A stretch of 64,000 nt of DNA from Desulfuromonadales bacterium (GCA_013349325.1 DUZX01000007.1:1-64000); one strand, 5' to 3'; positions 14,702-25,284 are shown, counted from the stretch's first letter. Made by a program: numbers and translations. The notes: a model not told the origin generated them from the letters alone.

Positions 14702-17074
14702 ATGGAAATTTCAAATATCAAACCTGAACTGCTGGCTCCGGCAGGTTCGCTGGAGGCTTTTTTTGCCGCCATGGAAAAGGGGGCTGACGCCGTCTACTGC
14801 GGGTTGCAGGATTTTTCAGCCCGTGCCCGCGCCAAAAATTTTTCGGCTGCCCAAGTTGAACGGATGCTGGCCTACGCCCATGCCAATGGCAAGCGGGTCT
14901 ATGTTACACTCAACACCCTGGTCAAAGAAAAAGAGCTGCCGCAGTTGGTGGATACGCTGGCCGCTCTGGCCGGGATGCGGGTGGATGGCGTCATTCTGCA
15001 GGATCTGGCCGTCGCGCGCCTGATCCGTAACCACTTCCCTTCCATTCCGCTGCACGCCTCGACCCAGATGACGATTCACAATACGCCCGGCATCAAGATG
15101 CTGGAGCAGCTCGGCTTTCAACGTGCGGTGCTGGCCCGGGAGCTGGCGGTCGACGAAATTGCAGCGATCGCTACAGCCACACCGGTTGAAGTCGAATGTT
15201 TCATACATGGCGCACTCTGCTTTTCGATCTCGGGCCAATGTTTCTTTTCATCCCTTTTGGGCGGACACAGCGGCAATCGCGGACGCTGTGCCCAACCCTG
15301 CCGACGGTTGTATACCCATCGCGGCAAGGAGGGACACTACTTTTCTACCAGTGACTTGTCGGCCATCGATATGATTCCCGATCTGATGGCAGCCGGTGTC
15401 AAATCGCTTAAAATCGAGGGGCGCATGAAGTCGGCCGAATACGTGGCCAGCGTTGTGTCAGCCTATCGTCTTGTTATCGATGCTCCCGAAACGTCCCGCA
15501 AATCGGCCCTGTCAACCGCCAAGGAGATGCTTAAATATTCGTTCGGCCGTACGCCGACCAAAGGCTTCCTGGCTTCACAGCAACCGGATGATATCGCCAA
15601 CCCCTGGCAGAAAGGGGGTACCGGTCGTTACATCGGCCAGATCAGGAGTGTCAAAGGGAGTCATCTGACTTTTGAAAGCCGTGATGCGCTGTATGTCGGT
15701 GACCGCCTACGGGCGCAACCCAAAAGCGACATGGCCGGTCAGGCCTGGACCGTGCGAGATCTGTTTTTCAATCGAAAGAAGGTCATGGAAGCCCAGGCCG
15801 GCAGTCTGGTGGAGGTTGAGACACCTTTCACCTTTTCAGTCGGCGACTCGATCTACAAAGTATCATCCCGTGAAGCGTTTACCCTCAGCGACAACGCCTG
15901 TCAGCGTCGTCTGGAAGGGATCAAAGGGGACAAACTTCCCTGTCACCTGACACTTTCGCTGCATGCTGACAATCTCACGATTGACGCCGAAGTTCTCGGC
16001 TGCCGGCATACCTTCAGTTATCCACTTGGGCCGCTGGAGATATCACGCAGCGACAATATGCAGGCGGTACTTGCCGGGCAGTTTGCCAAAACCGGCGAAA
16101 CCTGTTTCCGGCTGGACTCACTGGCAGCCCCAGGTTTTCCGCCAGTACTGATACCATCGGGTCTTTTTAAAGAGCTGCGTCGTACCTTTTACCAGCAGCT
16201 GGAGCAGGTGGCCTTGAGCGGTTTCCGCGAACAGCTTGAGCGGTCACGAGCGGAAGCGTTGGCCGACATCAAGGCCGCTACGGCACGCCCCGTCCGCTCT
16301 GTAAGCAGCGAGAGTCTGACCGTTGTCATGGAGCAGCCCAAAGAGTGGAATGTTCCGTTTGCACATAGCGCAGACGCGACCATGATTCCGCTCACCAAAG
16401 CGGCGATTCATCAACTTGCGGCTGCCCTCCCCCGCCTGCGCGGTTCTGAAAACATGCTTGTCTGGCAGCTCCCCTTCATACTCTTTGACCGGGATATTCC
16501 GCTGTATGCACAAACATTGCGCATGCTGCACCGGAACGGTTTCCGCCGTTTTGAGGCGACCAATCTGTCACATTTTGAGCTCCTGCGCGCATTTGAAGAG
16601 CTGCAGATTTCAACCGGGCAGCGCTGTTTCAGCCTGAACAGTCAGGCGCTCCTGGCGTGGCATGATCTGGGCGCTGCTACCGCAACGCTGTACATCGAGG
16701 ATGACGCCGATAACCTGGCTGACCTGCTGAAAACCGGCCTGCCGCTCGAACGACGCGTGATCGTGTACGCACCGCTACCGGTCATGACGACCAAGATCCG
16801 CCTCAAGGAGGTGCATGGCAACACCCCGCTCCGCTCCGACCGTGGTGAGGAGTACCGTGTCAACACACATGACGGCCTGCAGACAATAACGGCAGCGACC
16901 CCCTTTTCACTGACCGCGCGCCATGCCGAGCTGCGCCGGGCGGGCTGTGGCTCATTTTTGATCGACCTGACAGAAGCTCCGCGCGAGCGTTGGGGCGAAA
17001 TTCTGGCCGCATTCAAATCAGGGCGGGACGTGGCCGGCACTACTGAATTTAACTATCCCAAGGAACTTATCTGA
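14702..17074 (+). CDS. U32 family protein with DUF3656 (RlhA-like)
   Basis: A 790-residue member of the U32 'peptidase' family. E. coli relatives of this layout (RlhA/YdcP) are needed for 23S rRNA cytidine hydroxylation, so an RNA-modifying role is likelier than proteolysis. The N-terminal TIM-barrel part starts PELLAPAGSLEAFFAAMEKGADAVYCG. The U32 signature VEVECFIHGALCFSISGQC follows at ~165, with further Cys in GRCAQPCRRLY, a probable Fe-S or prephenate-linked cysteine set. Residues ~380-500 contain the collagenase-like DUF3656 region, and the C-terminal third is a second barrel-like half. The start at 14702 follows the upstream terminator by 23 bp. Its stop overlaps the next gene by 1 nt. 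Confidence 0.9.
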   Translation: MEISNIKPELLAPAGSLEAFFAAMEKGADAVYCGLQDFSARARAKNFSAAQVERMLAYAHANGKRVYVTLNTLVKEKELPQLVDTLAALAGMRVDGVILQDLAVARLIRNHFPSIPLHASTQMTIHNTPGIKMLEQLGFQRAVLARELAVDEIAAIATATPVEVECFIHGALCFSISGQCFFSSLLGGHSGNRGRCAQPCRRLYTHRGKEGHYFSTSDLSAIDMIPDLMAAGVKSLKIEGRMKSAEYVASVVSAYRLVIDAPETSRKSALSTAKEMLKYSFGRTPTKGFLASQQPDDIANPWQKGGTGRYIGQIRSVKGSHLTFESRDALYVGDRLRAQPKSDMAGQAWTVRDLFFNRKKVMEAQAGSLVEVETPFTFSVGDSIYKVSSREAFTLSDNACQRRLEGIKGDKLPCHLTLSLHADNLTIDAEVLGCRHTFSYPLGPLEISRSDNMQAVLAGQFAKTGETCFRLDSLAAPGFPPVLIPSGLFKELRRTFYQQLEQVALSGFREQLERSRAEALADIKAATARPVRSVSSESLTVVMEQPKEWNVPFAHSADATMIPLTKAAIHQLAAALPRLRGSENMLVWQLPFILFDRDIPLYAQTLRMLHRNGFRRFEATNLSHFELLRAFEELQISTGQRCFSLNSQALLAWHDLGAATATLYIEDDADNLADLLKTGLPLERRVIVYAPLPVMTTKIRLKEVHGNTPLRSDRGEEYRVNTHDGLQTITAATPFSLTARHAELRRAGCGSFLIDLTEAPRERWGEILAAFKSGRDVAGTTEFNYPKELI

Positions 17075-17601
17075 TGAAAACGCTACTGACGCTTTGCCTG
17101 CTGGTGCTGTTGGGAGCGGGCGACGCCTCTGCCGGCAGAGTTGTTACGGGAGTGGTACGGGCCGTCTATGATGGTGATACCGTGCTGTTGGCCACCCGCG
17201 AGGAGAGTCGGCTTAAGATTCGGCTGTACGGCATCGATGCACCGGAAACCAGAAAGCCGGATCAACCGGGACAACCCTTTGGAGATGATTCCAAACGAGC
17301 CCTGATGAAGAAGATTATAGGGCGTCAGGTTTCAGCCGAAATTATCGATGTTGATCAGTATAAGCGGGTGGTAGCGGTGATTCGATTTGCTGGCCGGGAT
17401 ATCAATCGCGAGATGGTTTCTGAAGGGATGGCCTGGGCCTATCGGCAGTATCTGCATGCACCGTATGCATCAGAGTACATCGGCCGTGAAAGCCGGGCAC
17501 GCTCACAGCGAACCGGATTGTGGAGAGATTCAAAACCGCTGCCCCCCTGGGAGTACCGTCATGCACTCAAAAGCTCCCAGAAACAGCGGAAGCGCTGGTG
17601 A
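17074..17601 (+). CDS. Secreted thermonuclease-family protein (SNase-like)
   Basis: Staphylococcal-nuclease-like domain protein of 175 residues with a cleavable signal peptide (MKTLLTLCLLVLLGAGDASA). Catalytic and metal residues of the family are visible: VYDGDTV, then RLYGIDAPE with Arg and Asp, and the later Glu/Arg in SEGMAWAYRQY. The C-terminus RESRARSQRTGLW is standard. Expected to hydrolyse DNA/RNA with Ca2+ in the periplasm or outside. Its ATG overlaps the stop of the U32 gene (TGATG), so expression is coupled. It ends 18 bp from the convergent MshEN-receiver gene. Confidence 0.92.
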   Translation: MKTLLTLCLLVLLGAGDASAGRVVTGVVRAVYDGDTVLLATREESRLKIRLYGIDAPETRKPDQPGQPFGDDSKRALMKKIIGRQVSAEIIDVDQYKRVVAVIRFAGRDINREMVSEGMAWAYRQYLHAPYASEYIGRESRARSQRTGLWRDSKPLPPWEYRHALKSSQKQRKRW

Positions 17602-17619
17602 TGCGGGTTGCATCAGGGT

Positions 17620-18444
17620 TCAAAGTTTGTATTTCTGGGAAAGCTCAAGGATATGTTTGACGCGGGAAACGATGCGCAGTGGTTGCACCGGCTTGGAAAT
17701 AAAATCTGCAAACCCGAATTCGAGTGCTTTACGTTCATCCTCTGTCGTTGATTTGGATGTCAGCATGATGACAGGAATACCGGAGGTCATCGGATTGGCC
17801 TTTATAGCCCGCATAAGTCCATAGCCATCCATGCGCGGCATGACCGCATCGGTAATGATCAGCTTCGGCCGTTCCGCCATGGCCAGCTTCAACGCATCCA
17901 GCCCATCGTTGGCGAGGAGCACCAGATACCCCTCCTTGACCAGCGCCATCTGAATCAACGTTGCGACCGGAGCAGAATCTTCAGCGATCAGAATCGCCTG
18001 CCCCCCTTCACCGGAACTGCTTTTCAGATAATGCACCGATATTGCATCCAGGATCTCTTTGCGGGTAGCCAGCACCGGAATAATCTGAAACCCTGTTATG
18101 CGACTCAGCATCTCAATCGTCTCAAGATCAAAGGGATCCGTAATAGCGACGGCCAGCAGGGCATCCTTCTGTTTAAGCGGGAACACCAGCCGTTTCATGG
18201 CAAAATCAGACGGCAGCAGATCCAGTAGTTCCTGTGCGTAGGAATGACTGACAAAGTTTTTGATGGTCTTAAAGTTAAACTGCTTGGAAAGCGCTTCAAC
18301 CAGCTCTTCTTCTGAAATAACCCCCATCTCTTCCAGGACGGTGCCCAGTCGTTTTTTGGACGTTTGCTGACGTTCGAGCGCACGTTCGAGCGTCCGCAAA
18401 CTGATAATTTGTGCCTCTACCAGTATGTCCCCTAAATGTTTCAT
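17620..18444 (-). CDS. MshEN domain fused to a response-regulator receiver
   Basis: 274 residues in two parts. Residues 1-~140 form an MshEN (type II secretion/PilB N-terminal) domain with two copies of the L-G-x-x-L...L-x-x-A-L motif (LGDILVEAQIIS...LERALERQ, and RLGTVLEEMGVIS...LVEALSKQ). Such domains in MshE bind cyclic di-GMP. Residues ~150-270 are a receiver domain: acidic pair in LIAEDSAP, phospho-acceptor Asp in LIITDAVMPRMDG, and Lys in ISKPVQP. There is no output domain, so it may act by protein contact, joining phosphorylation to second-messenger sensing. It is a single-gene unit, with a diguanylate cyclase elsewhere in the window (30908). Confidence 0.88.
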   Translation of the reverse strand: MKHLGDILVEAQIISLRTLERALERQQTSKKRLGTVLEEMGVISEEELVEALSKQFNFKTIKNFVSHSYAQELLDLLPSDFAMKRLVFPLKQKDALLAVAITDPFDLETIEMLSRITGFQIIPVLATRKEILDAISVHYLKSSSGEGGQAILIAEDSAPVATLIQMALVKEGYLVLLANDGLDALKLAMAERPKLIITDAVMPRMDGYGLMRAIKANPMTSGIPVIMLTSKSTTEDERKALEFGFADFISKPVQPLRIVSRVKHILELSQKYKL

Positions 18445-18568
18445 AGCACCTCATCCCGCATACCCAAAACAATTTCTGCTCTTATAGCACAGTTCTCAAA
18501 AATATTTCAGCATTTTATACGCTATCCAGAACGCTTGTTTAATGAATCTAAAAAAATCATTAAAGCAA

Positions 18569-18596
18569 TTGACAAGCAAATAAAACATTGTATAAA
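18569..18596 (+). promoter_or_regulatory. Sigma-70-type promoter for the lipoprotein operon
   Basis: TTGACA (18569-18574), a 16-bp spacer and TATAAA (18591-18596), about 100 bp upstream of the lipoprotein start, in AT-rich DNA. Boxes are nearly consensus. Confidence 0.72.
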
Positions 18597-18698
18597 AAAT
18601 ACGATAAAAATGTGATGAATATTTCAAGCACGAAAATTTCGTTTTGTGGGAGCAGCAGCTTTTACAATTGCAGCGCAAAAAAAGAAAAGGAGGAAGCT

Positions 18699-21323
18699 AT
18701 GAGAGAAAGGATTGGTAAGTGTATCTGTTTAGTGGCAGCCATGGCGATGATTTCCGCGTGCGGCGGTGGCGGCAGCAGTAGCAGTGGAGGCGGTGGTGGT
18801 GATGCTACTCCCGTGTCAAAGACGGTGAGCGGAACAGCCGTTATTTCAGAAGCTGCTGCCAGTAAAGCGGCCGTGCAACTAGATGGTGCAGCTGTTGAAG
18901 TCGTTTCATACGACAAGAGTGGCAAAGAGTTGGGCCGCGCCGTTATGACGACAGACACAACAGGAGGCTTTGCCGCACAACTTCCGCTGCTTGCCAGCGG
19001 TTATGTTGTGGTACAAGCAACAAAAGAAGGATTTACCCAATATCAAAAAAGGATAGAGGTCGATAGCACCACACCCGGCGACATTGAAGTACAGGCTGCC
19101 GTGGACCGCGTTGCATTTACGCGAGAAATCACAATTGATCCTGCATCGGCAACAACTATTGGCAAGTCATCTGAAGCAAGTTTCAATTTTGCCATTATTC
19201 GCTACGCAAACGGTACAAAGAAAGCGGTCGCCGGAAAATCAGCCATACTTGCTGCAAAATCGGCGGCTGATGCAACGCTTGAAATGGGTATTTCAATACC
19301 GGCTGCCTCACTGCCGGGCGTAGCCAGCATCAATGCAAAAGCTAGTACGTTTGATCCGGCCAGCAATTCTCTGCCCGGTTCCAACACGGCGACAGACAGC
19401 AGCGGAAAAGAAGGCAAGATGGTCTCACTGGCGTTCGACTACCTGAACCTTACGGCAACCGGAACAGATGGAGCGACAAAGAATCTCGGCAAGGTCGCTC
19501 AAGCACTTATTAAAGCAGGTGTCAAGAAATCTGCTTATAAAACAACGACTTATACTCGCTATATTTATTCGAACAGCTGTGACAACCTGTTTCTGGAAGA
19601 CTACAATAAGACAGCCGCCGGCCATCAGGTTCCGGTCTGGTCATTGCGATCAAGCACTGGTAAATGGGTCTACATCGGCGAGGGCACCGTCACCGACAGC
19701 TCAAACAACCCCATTACGGCACCTACTGCAGCCAGCTGCAAAACTGACGGCTATTACCTGACCATTCAGGTATCCAACACCGAATTCCAGAACAACTACT
19801 GGAACCTTGATCACATTGTCTTCAGCACGCCTACCAAGATCTGTCTGTCAGGAACATTCACTGACGGCACAAACCCGATGGCTAATATGAGCCTGACCCT
19901 GAGCGGCAATAATTTAGACAACGCCTGGGGATACACTGCTGCCAACGGTAAATACACCATCGAAACAGTTCTGCTTAACAGCAGCAGCACCGCTAGCAAC
20001 GCAAAGCTAGGTAAACTGAGTTTCTATGATGCTGTTTCCGGCTATAACTCCACAGATGTTGACCTTAGCGGTGTCGTTTACCCGGCCTGCAAACAACTCG
20101 ATAAAACTTTACAGGCTCCATGCACGGTTTCCGGGAAGCTGGTCGGCGACGATGGAATAACTGGGGTACCCTACCGCAGTCTCTCCTTGGTAAGCAGTAC
20201 TGCCGGCTTCTATAAAGGGGTTGGTACCGGTTCAGATGGTTCTTTCAGCAGCAAAGTAAAATGCGGTGAACCGATCAAGGTCTATTCCGGTGGTGCCACT
20301 GAGTTGGCTTCCTTCACTGTTAATGGTGTCACGACAGCCGGTGAGACATCAGACGATTCCACCGCTGTTGTTTTGAACAATATCACGACACCAAATATGG
20401 CACCAAACGGCTACGCCTATTTTGCCAACAGCTCCATCAATCTGCTGAAGACTTCAGCGTTAACAGCGTATATTTCCGGCTACGACGGCGACAATAACTA
20501 TCCGCTCAGCTATACCCTGACGATCGGCAGTACCGTTAAGACAGGTACCATCAGTGCCTCTGATCCGCAACCGATTACGGTAAGTATTGCCGGTTTGACA
20601 GTTGGCGACTATAACGCCACATTTGAACTCAAAGACAGCAAAGACGCCTCAAGCGGAGTAAAAAACATTGGCAAAGTATATGTTTCAAGCGGTAACCGGG
20701 CCCCGGTTACGCAACTCTACACAAGCACGAATTATATAAAAGCCTGCGGCTCCAACAGAGATGCGACGCTCTATGGCTGGGCATTTGATCCGGACGGTGA
20801 TGCAATGACCGGCGCCTGGAGCCTGACGGGCGGCACCGCACCCAGCGCAACAAGCTGCCCCGGCGGACAATCACTTGCAGGAATCTCCCTCTCTGCTGCA
20901 TGTAAGACCACATTACCGCAGGGAAGCGGACCATTCGTTTATAATTACACCGCCAGCGATTCTGCCACTTCTGCAGGTGTTGCATCTGTTTCCATCAGCA
21001 CCTACAACAACCCACCTGTTGTAACACTGAGATCCGATAAGAATCTTGTACCGGAAGGATCTACTGGTGCTGCCCGCGTAGTAACACTAACTGCTACTGC
21101 CCAGGATCCTGATTCGGACGCCATTGCGAGTTCAGCATGGTATGTAGACAATACCGCACTTACCTGTACCGGCCTGACCTGCAGTTACACCATTCCCGAT
21201 ACGGCAACCAAAGATCAGATTTTCACTTTCAAGTATACAGCTTCCGATTGTGCCGCCACCGGTAGTAATACCGTTAAGGTTGTGTATGGTCAATCCGCTG
21301 ACGTTAAAATCGTAGTTGAATAA
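18699..21323 (+). CDS. Large surface lipoprotein with Ig/PKD-like repeats
   Basis: 874 residues from ATG 18699, chosen for AGGAGG just upstream and because it opens a lipoprotein signal peptide; the ORF upstream to 18588 is non-coding leader. The lipobox MISAC ends the signal, with the lipidated Cys followed by a Gly/Ser linker. Residues ~35-130 look like a carboxypeptidase-regulatory-type beta domain (SGTAVISEAAASKAAVQLDG). Further beta domains follow: a second at ~410 (CLSGTFTDGTNPMANMSLTL) and a third near ~485. The C-terminal ~270 residues hold three cadherin/PKD-like units marked by NYPLSYTL, FDPDGDAMTG and AQDPDSDAIA. Probably displayed on the outer membrane as adhesin or scaffold; substrate unknown. 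First gene of a two-gene lipoprotein operon. Confidence 0.85.
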   Translation: MRERIGKCICLVAAMAMISACGGGGSSSSGGGGGDATPVSKTVSGTAVISEAAASKAAVQLDGAAVEVVSYDKSGKELGRAVMTTDTTGGFAAQLPLLASGYVVVQATKEGFTQYQKRIEVDSTTPGDIEVQAAVDRVAFTREITIDPASATTIGKSSEASFNFAIIRYANGTKKAVAGKSAILAAKSAADATLEMGISIPAASLPGVASINAKASTFDPASNSLPGSNTATDSSGKEGKMVSLAFDYLNLTATGTDGATKNLGKVAQALIKAGVKKSAYKTTTYTRYIYSNSCDNLFLEDYNKTAAGHQVPVWSLRSSTGKWVYIGEGTVTDSSNNPITAPTAASCKTDGYYLTIQVSNTEFQNNYWNLDHIVFSTPTKICLSGTFTDGTNPMANMSLTLSGNNLDNAWGYTAANGKYTIETVLLNSSSTASNAKLGKLSFYDAVSGYNSTDVDLSGVVYPACKQLDKTLQAPCTVSGKLVGDDGITGVPYRSLSLVSSTAGFYKGVGTGSDGSFSSKVKCGEPIKVYSGGATELASFTVNGVTTAGETSDDSTAVVLNNITTPNMAPNGYAYFANSSINLLKTSALTAYISGYDGDNNYPLSYTLTIGSTVKTGTISASDPQPITVSIAGLTVGDYNATFELKDSKDASSGVKNIGKVYVSSGNRAPVTQLYTSTNYIKACGSNRDATLYGWAFDPDGDAMTGAWSLTGGTAPSATSCPGGQSLAGISLSAACKTTLPQGSGPFVYNYTASDSATSAGVASVSISTYNNPPVVTLRSDKNLVPEGSTGAARVVTLTATAQDPDSDAIASSAWYVDNTALTCTGLTCSYTIPDTATKDQIFTFKYTASDCAATGSNTVKVVYGQSADVKIVVE

Positions 21324-21354
21324 CTAAATTAAATCCTATAAGGAGGAACACTCC

Positions 21355-23007
21355 ATGACACAGAAAAAATATGCATTATTGATTGCCCTCGCCATGACAG
21401 TGGTTGCCGCATCCCTTTCCGGGTGCGGAACCTCTGGCTCATCAACCGCGTCGTCGGAACTGGGTCAGGCCGCCAAGGCTGATGTGACCGTCTCGGCCAA
21501 ATTCCCGGTATCCGGTTCAGCCGTGAAAAGTCTGATACCGGATAAAACAGCGGTAATTGAAGTCTATGCCTACCAGCAGAGCAGTCAGAACTATCAGCAA
21601 ACTCTAATTGCGACACTGACCCCGGCTGCCCCCACGCAAACGGTAAAAATGGCTCCGGGTCTGTACACTATTAATGCAGTTGCCTACGATTCCTCTGACA
21701 CAGCTACCCGCACTCAACTGGCACGCACCAGCACCGCTGGAGAAGTGCAACTTGGGGTAGCCAACAATGTCAACCTGACCTTTCTGGACGGACAGTGGAC
21801 GCTTGTTGATGCCAATGATGCTGCATCGCCGCTTGTGTTAAGCAATGGAACGCAGTTGAACGACTTCGTTATCGGCAGCGAAATGAATCAGTATCCGGTG
21901 GCCAAAAGCGCTATCGACTACACCAAGCCTGTTGGTGGTGGTAGCGGAATCGTCCGACTTCGTTTTAACAACAATACCAGTGCCAGAACGTATGGCGGTA
22001 TGGCATCACAGTTTGTAGGTACCACCAGCAGCAACTCACTCTACAGCGACAGTTACAATCTGACTCAGAAATGTGGCCTCTATAATTATTACGCTCTCCC
22101 CTGCGACGAGAAAGCCGGCAATCAACTCGTCATGATCAGCGGAAAAGGTGGCGGTAACTATCAGAGTGGCAGCTATTACGAAGGAAGCTTTCTGTATGGC
22201 TCTGCCGAGACCCTGCTCCCCGGCGGAGGAAAAACGTCTTTCACGCTGAACGGACAGGCAGTTGATCTTGAAGCACAAATGCCGGAAACAACCGTTACCG
22301 GTGGCAAGCTTATGACCGGCGGGATTTTAGAATGGTTACCATCTACCGACAAGACTAAAACACTTGCACTTGCGTCAGCACAGACACCACCACCGGATCC
22401 GCCAAGCACAGGTTCTACAGGTGGCACCGGCATCAACAAGATAGTAGGCAAGGCAGTTAAATCTCAATCAAACAATACGGCGTACACCGCTCTCACCGTA
22501 AAAGAAGTTCAGACTCTTGTATGCTCCGGTACAAATCCCAAAAACAGGGGTACCTGGAGTTTTGCCAACAACACATCTGCAGGAAAAGTTGTTTTAAGTA
22601 GCACGTCCGGCGACCGGGTCTGCTATACCAATTATCCCTATCTGAGCAATTATAATCCGATAACATATACAATGGTTGCTGATGCCGGAGATTACTCATA
22701 TGGCTTGGTTCCTACCGATGTAAATAATATCGGCGATTACTGTCATGAGTGGGATTATAACCCAAATATTTATACTGCCACCGGGATGATACCGAATCCG
22801 AACTACAACACCTGCAAAACAAAATATCCTGCTAAGGGAGATATCTACAACCCGTCGAATTTCAGAGCTCTGAAAAGCTCCTCAAAGACTGCCATTTCTT
22901 ACGGTTCTTTCAAGTTTAATTTCTGGGGTGAATCAACCCAGAGCGGCACGGCCTATCTCTACCCGTTCCGTGCAAAGGGAAGCAGTACCGTGGCACCAGC
23001 AAAATAA
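21355..23007 (+). CDS. Hypothetical lipoprotein, 550 residues
   Basis: Starts at ATG 21355 after AAGGAGGA and begins with a lipoprotein signal ending LSGC. No known domain recognised. Residues ~30-135 form a beta-rich region (DVTVSAKFPVSGSAVKSLIP ... AVIEVYAYQQSS) like those in Geobacter lipoproteins, and the rest is Gly/Ser/Thr/Asn-rich with several Cys and Tyr, typical of an exported protein. The Pro-rich linker at ~345 (TPPPDPPSTGSTGG) separates two halves. It is 31 bp after the first lipoprotein and followed by a terminator, so the two form an operon and may act together at the surface. Confidence 0.75.
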   Translation: MTQKKYALLIALAMTVVAASLSGCGTSGSSTASSELGQAAKADVTVSAKFPVSGSAVKSLIPDKTAVIEVYAYQQSSQNYQQTLIATLTPAAPTQTVKMAPGLYTINAVAYDSSDTATRTQLARTSTAGEVQLGVANNVNLTFLDGQWTLVDANDAASPLVLSNGTQLNDFVIGSEMNQYPVAKSAIDYTKPVGGGSGIVRLRFNNNTSARTYGGMASQFVGTTSSNSLYSDSYNLTQKCGLYNYYALPCDEKAGNQLVMISGKGGGNYQSGSYYEGSFLYGSAETLLPGGGKTSFTLNGQAVDLEAQMPETTVTGGKLMTGGILEWLPSTDKTKTLALASAQTPPPDPPSTGSTGGTGINKIVGKAVKSQSNNTAYTALTVKEVQTLVCSGTNPKNRGTWSFANNTSAGKVVLSSTSGDRVCYTNYPYLSNYNPITYTMVADAGDYSYGLVPTDVNNIGDYCHEWDYNPNIYTATGMIPNPNYNTCKTKYPAKGDIYNPSNFRALKSSSKTAISYGSFKFNFWGESTQSGTAYLYPFRAKGSSTVAPAK

Positions 23008-23031
23008 TGTCTAGGCAATTATGATGACAGG

Positions 23032-23066
23032 GAAAGGGGCGGCGCAGGCTGCCCCTTTCTTTTTTT
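23032..23066 (+). terminator. Terminator after lipoprotein operon
   Basis: GAAAGGGGC (23032-23040), a 10-nt loop, GCCCCTTTC (23051-23059) and a run of seven T. Confidence 0.93.
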
Positions 23067-23148
23067 GCGCCGGTAGGGTAATAAGATGCTGCAAATGCTT
23101 CGTCATACGAACAGAAAGATGATACCTCACCGGGAAAGCGGGACACTA

Positions 23149-25284
23149 ATGAGAATTATAGCGATTATCGCACATCTGTTGTTTGTATTTACAGCGCTTC
23201 CGGTTTTTTGTGAAGCTGCCTCCGCAACAAACGCACCGGCATACAAAGAGGGTGAGTTACTGGTACGCTTCAAAAACCCGCTTAAAGCCTCAAAAAGCGT
23301 CACTGCCCAAAAGTCTTCGATCATACGGCGCTTCGGGACCCTTCCCCTGCATCATGTCAGAATTCCGACCGGTGTTTCAGTCAGTGAAGCTCTCGAGGGG
23401 TTCAGGAACGATCCGAACGTACTCTACGCAGAGCCGAATTATATCGTCCGCAAAGCGACGGTACCAGACGACACCCGCTATGCCGAGCAGTGGAATCTAC
23501 CGTTGATCTCGGCACCATCAGCATGGGATATTTTTACCGGGAGCCGGGCTGCCGGGTCGGTCATTGTGGCGGTACTTGATACCGGCATCGCCTATTCCCA
23601 CCCGGACTTGACTGCCAACCTTTGGCACAACAGCGGCGAAATTTGCGGGGATGGAATCGACAACGATAATAACGGCATCATCGACGATTGCTATGGCGCT
23701 AACTTTGGCGGGTTTACTCCCGGAAACCCCTGGGATGACGATACGGCCGACAGCCATGGCACCCATGTGGCCGGGATTATCGGCGCCGTCGGAAATAATC
23801 AGATCGGCACCACCGGAATCAACTGGGGCGCCAGGCTGATGGCGGTTAAATTCCTGCATGGTCCGGATGGGCTCGGAGAACTGGCCGACGCTTTGCGTGG
23901 AGTAGAATACGCCATCGCCCAGGGTGCGAAAATCATTAATATGAGTTTTGAAGTTGATGAAGATACCGGCTCGCTGCGTGATGCCGTGACTGCGGCAGAA
24001 AAAGCGGGGGTCCTGGTTATAACTGCCGCCGGCAATACGGGAAAGAATCTGGATAGCATCGGCGTATTTCCGGCCTCAATCCGATCGCCGATCAACATTG
24101 CCGTCGCTGCGGCAACCCGCACAGATACACTTGCCCCCTATTCGGATTACGGACGGCACATCGTAGAACTTGCCGCTCCCGGGGGTGTTACTACCGGTTC
24201 TGCCAATGCCATTTTGAGTACTGTCTGGCTGGATAACGGCGCAACCCTTTATCGGACAACTGCCGGCACCTCCATGGCTGTCCCCCATGTGACCGGGGCG
24301 GCCGCTCTGATCTGGAATCTCTTTCCGCTTCTGACGGCTGAACAGGTCAAGGCACGCATACTGAACGGTGTCGATCGCGTTTCCTCTTTCGCAGAGAAGA
24401 CGATTTCAGGCGGAAGGCTGAATCTTGAAAAGGGACTGAGTGCGGCAGACAGCCCTGCCGTTTTTGATGTTTTACCATATCAACTGAACTGGAATGGTGG
24501 TGTGATAACGGTAACCGGCACTAACTTCGGAAGCTCAACCGGCAGTATTACACTCGACGGCGTGAATCTGTCCGCCAATTCATGGAGCGCTACTTCGATC
24601 ACGGCCACTGTCCCTCAAAATGCAAGGAGTGGCGTAGTACAGGTCAACGGTCAAGGGAGCGGCTTCCCCGTGACCGTGGTCCCCTTGATCACGCTTGCAG
24701 CTACGCCCTCTTCAGGGAATGCACCTTTATCGGTAGTACTTGCGGCGACAATTTCGACCGGTGCCACCATATCAAAATATGAATGGGATCTGGGCGACGG
24801 GATATTCAGGGAAATTCAAGGGGTTACCACCAGCACGTCTCACGTCTTCAGCACTGCCGGAGTCAATATAGTTCGTTTTAGAATTACTGACAGCACCGGT
24901 GCTTCAGCAACTGAAACCATTACTGTTACTGTTTTAGAAGCAGGTGCTGCGGGTGGTGGCGGAGGTGGCTGCTTTATCGCAACAGCCGCGTATGGCAGCT
25001 ATCTGCATCCGAGCGTTCAACTCCTGCGTAATTTCCGTGATCACACTCTTCTGACGAACGCTCCGGGGCGGGCATTTGTTGCCCTCTATTACCGTTTGAG
25101 TCCGCCGGTTGCACATTTTATAGCACAGCATGAAATTGTGCGTACTCTTGCCAGATGGCTGCTGACTCCGCTGGTGCTGATGATCCTTCACCCGCTCGTG
25201 ATGTCCATCGTCATGCTTCTGGCGTGTACTGCTGCGCTCTATTGTAGAAGCTACCTATGGCACCGTATGCCGCTGAAACAATGA
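23149..25284 (+). CDS. Subtilisin-like serine protease with TIG, PKD and CFI-box C-terminus
   Basis: Secreted S8 protease of ~711 residues from ATG 23149, which opens a signal peptide ([20 protein letters not shown]); an upstream ATG at 23086 would bury it. An inhibitor/prodomain region (EGELLVRFK ... LYAEPNYIV) comes first. The catalytic domain follows with Asp in VAVLDTGIA, His in DSHGTHVAG, the oxyanion Asn in ITAAGNTG and Ser in GTSMAVPHV. After it come an IPT/TIG-like domain, a PKD domain (EWDLGDG), then a poly-Gly stretch and the [10 protein letters not shown] motif with hydrophobic helices and a final basic segment. This tail is the CFI-box C-terminal sorting signal. Some Ca-binding [10 protein letters not shown] loop lies near residue 180. 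It likely matures surface proteins. Confidence 0.92.
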   Translation: MRIIAIIAHLLFVFTALPVFCEAASATNAPAYKEGELLVRFKNPLKASKSVTAQKSSIIRRFGTLPLHHVRIPTGVSVSEALEGFRNDPNVLYAEPNYIVRKATVPDDTRYAEQWNLPLISAPSAWDIFTGSRAAGSVIVAVLDTGIAYSHPDLTANLWHNSGEICGDGIDNDNNGIIDDCYGANFGGFTPGNPWDDDTADSHGTHVAGIIGAVGNNQIGTTGINWGARLMAVKFLHGPDGLGELADALRGVEYAIAQGAKIINMSFEVDEDTGSLRDAVTAAEKAGVLVITAAGNTGKNLDSIGVFPASIRSPINIAVAAATRTDTLAPYSDYGRHIVELAAPGGVTTGSANAILSTVWLDNGATLYRTTAGTSMAVPHVTGAAALIWNLFPLLTAEQVKARILNGVDRVSSFAEKTISGGRLNLEKGLSAADSPAVFDVLPYQLNWNGGVITVTGTNFGSSTGSITLDGVNLSANSWSATSITATVPQNARSGVVQVNGQGSGFPVTVVPLITLAATPSSGNAPLSVVLAATISTGATISKYEWDLGDGIFREIQGVTTSTSHVFSTAGVNIVRFRITDSTGASATETITVTVLEAGAAGGGGGGCFIATAAYGSYLHPSVQLLRNFRDHTLLTNAPGRAFVALYYRLSPPVAHFIAQHEIVRTLARWLLTPLVLMILHPLVMSIVMLLACTAALYCRSYLWHRMPLKQ

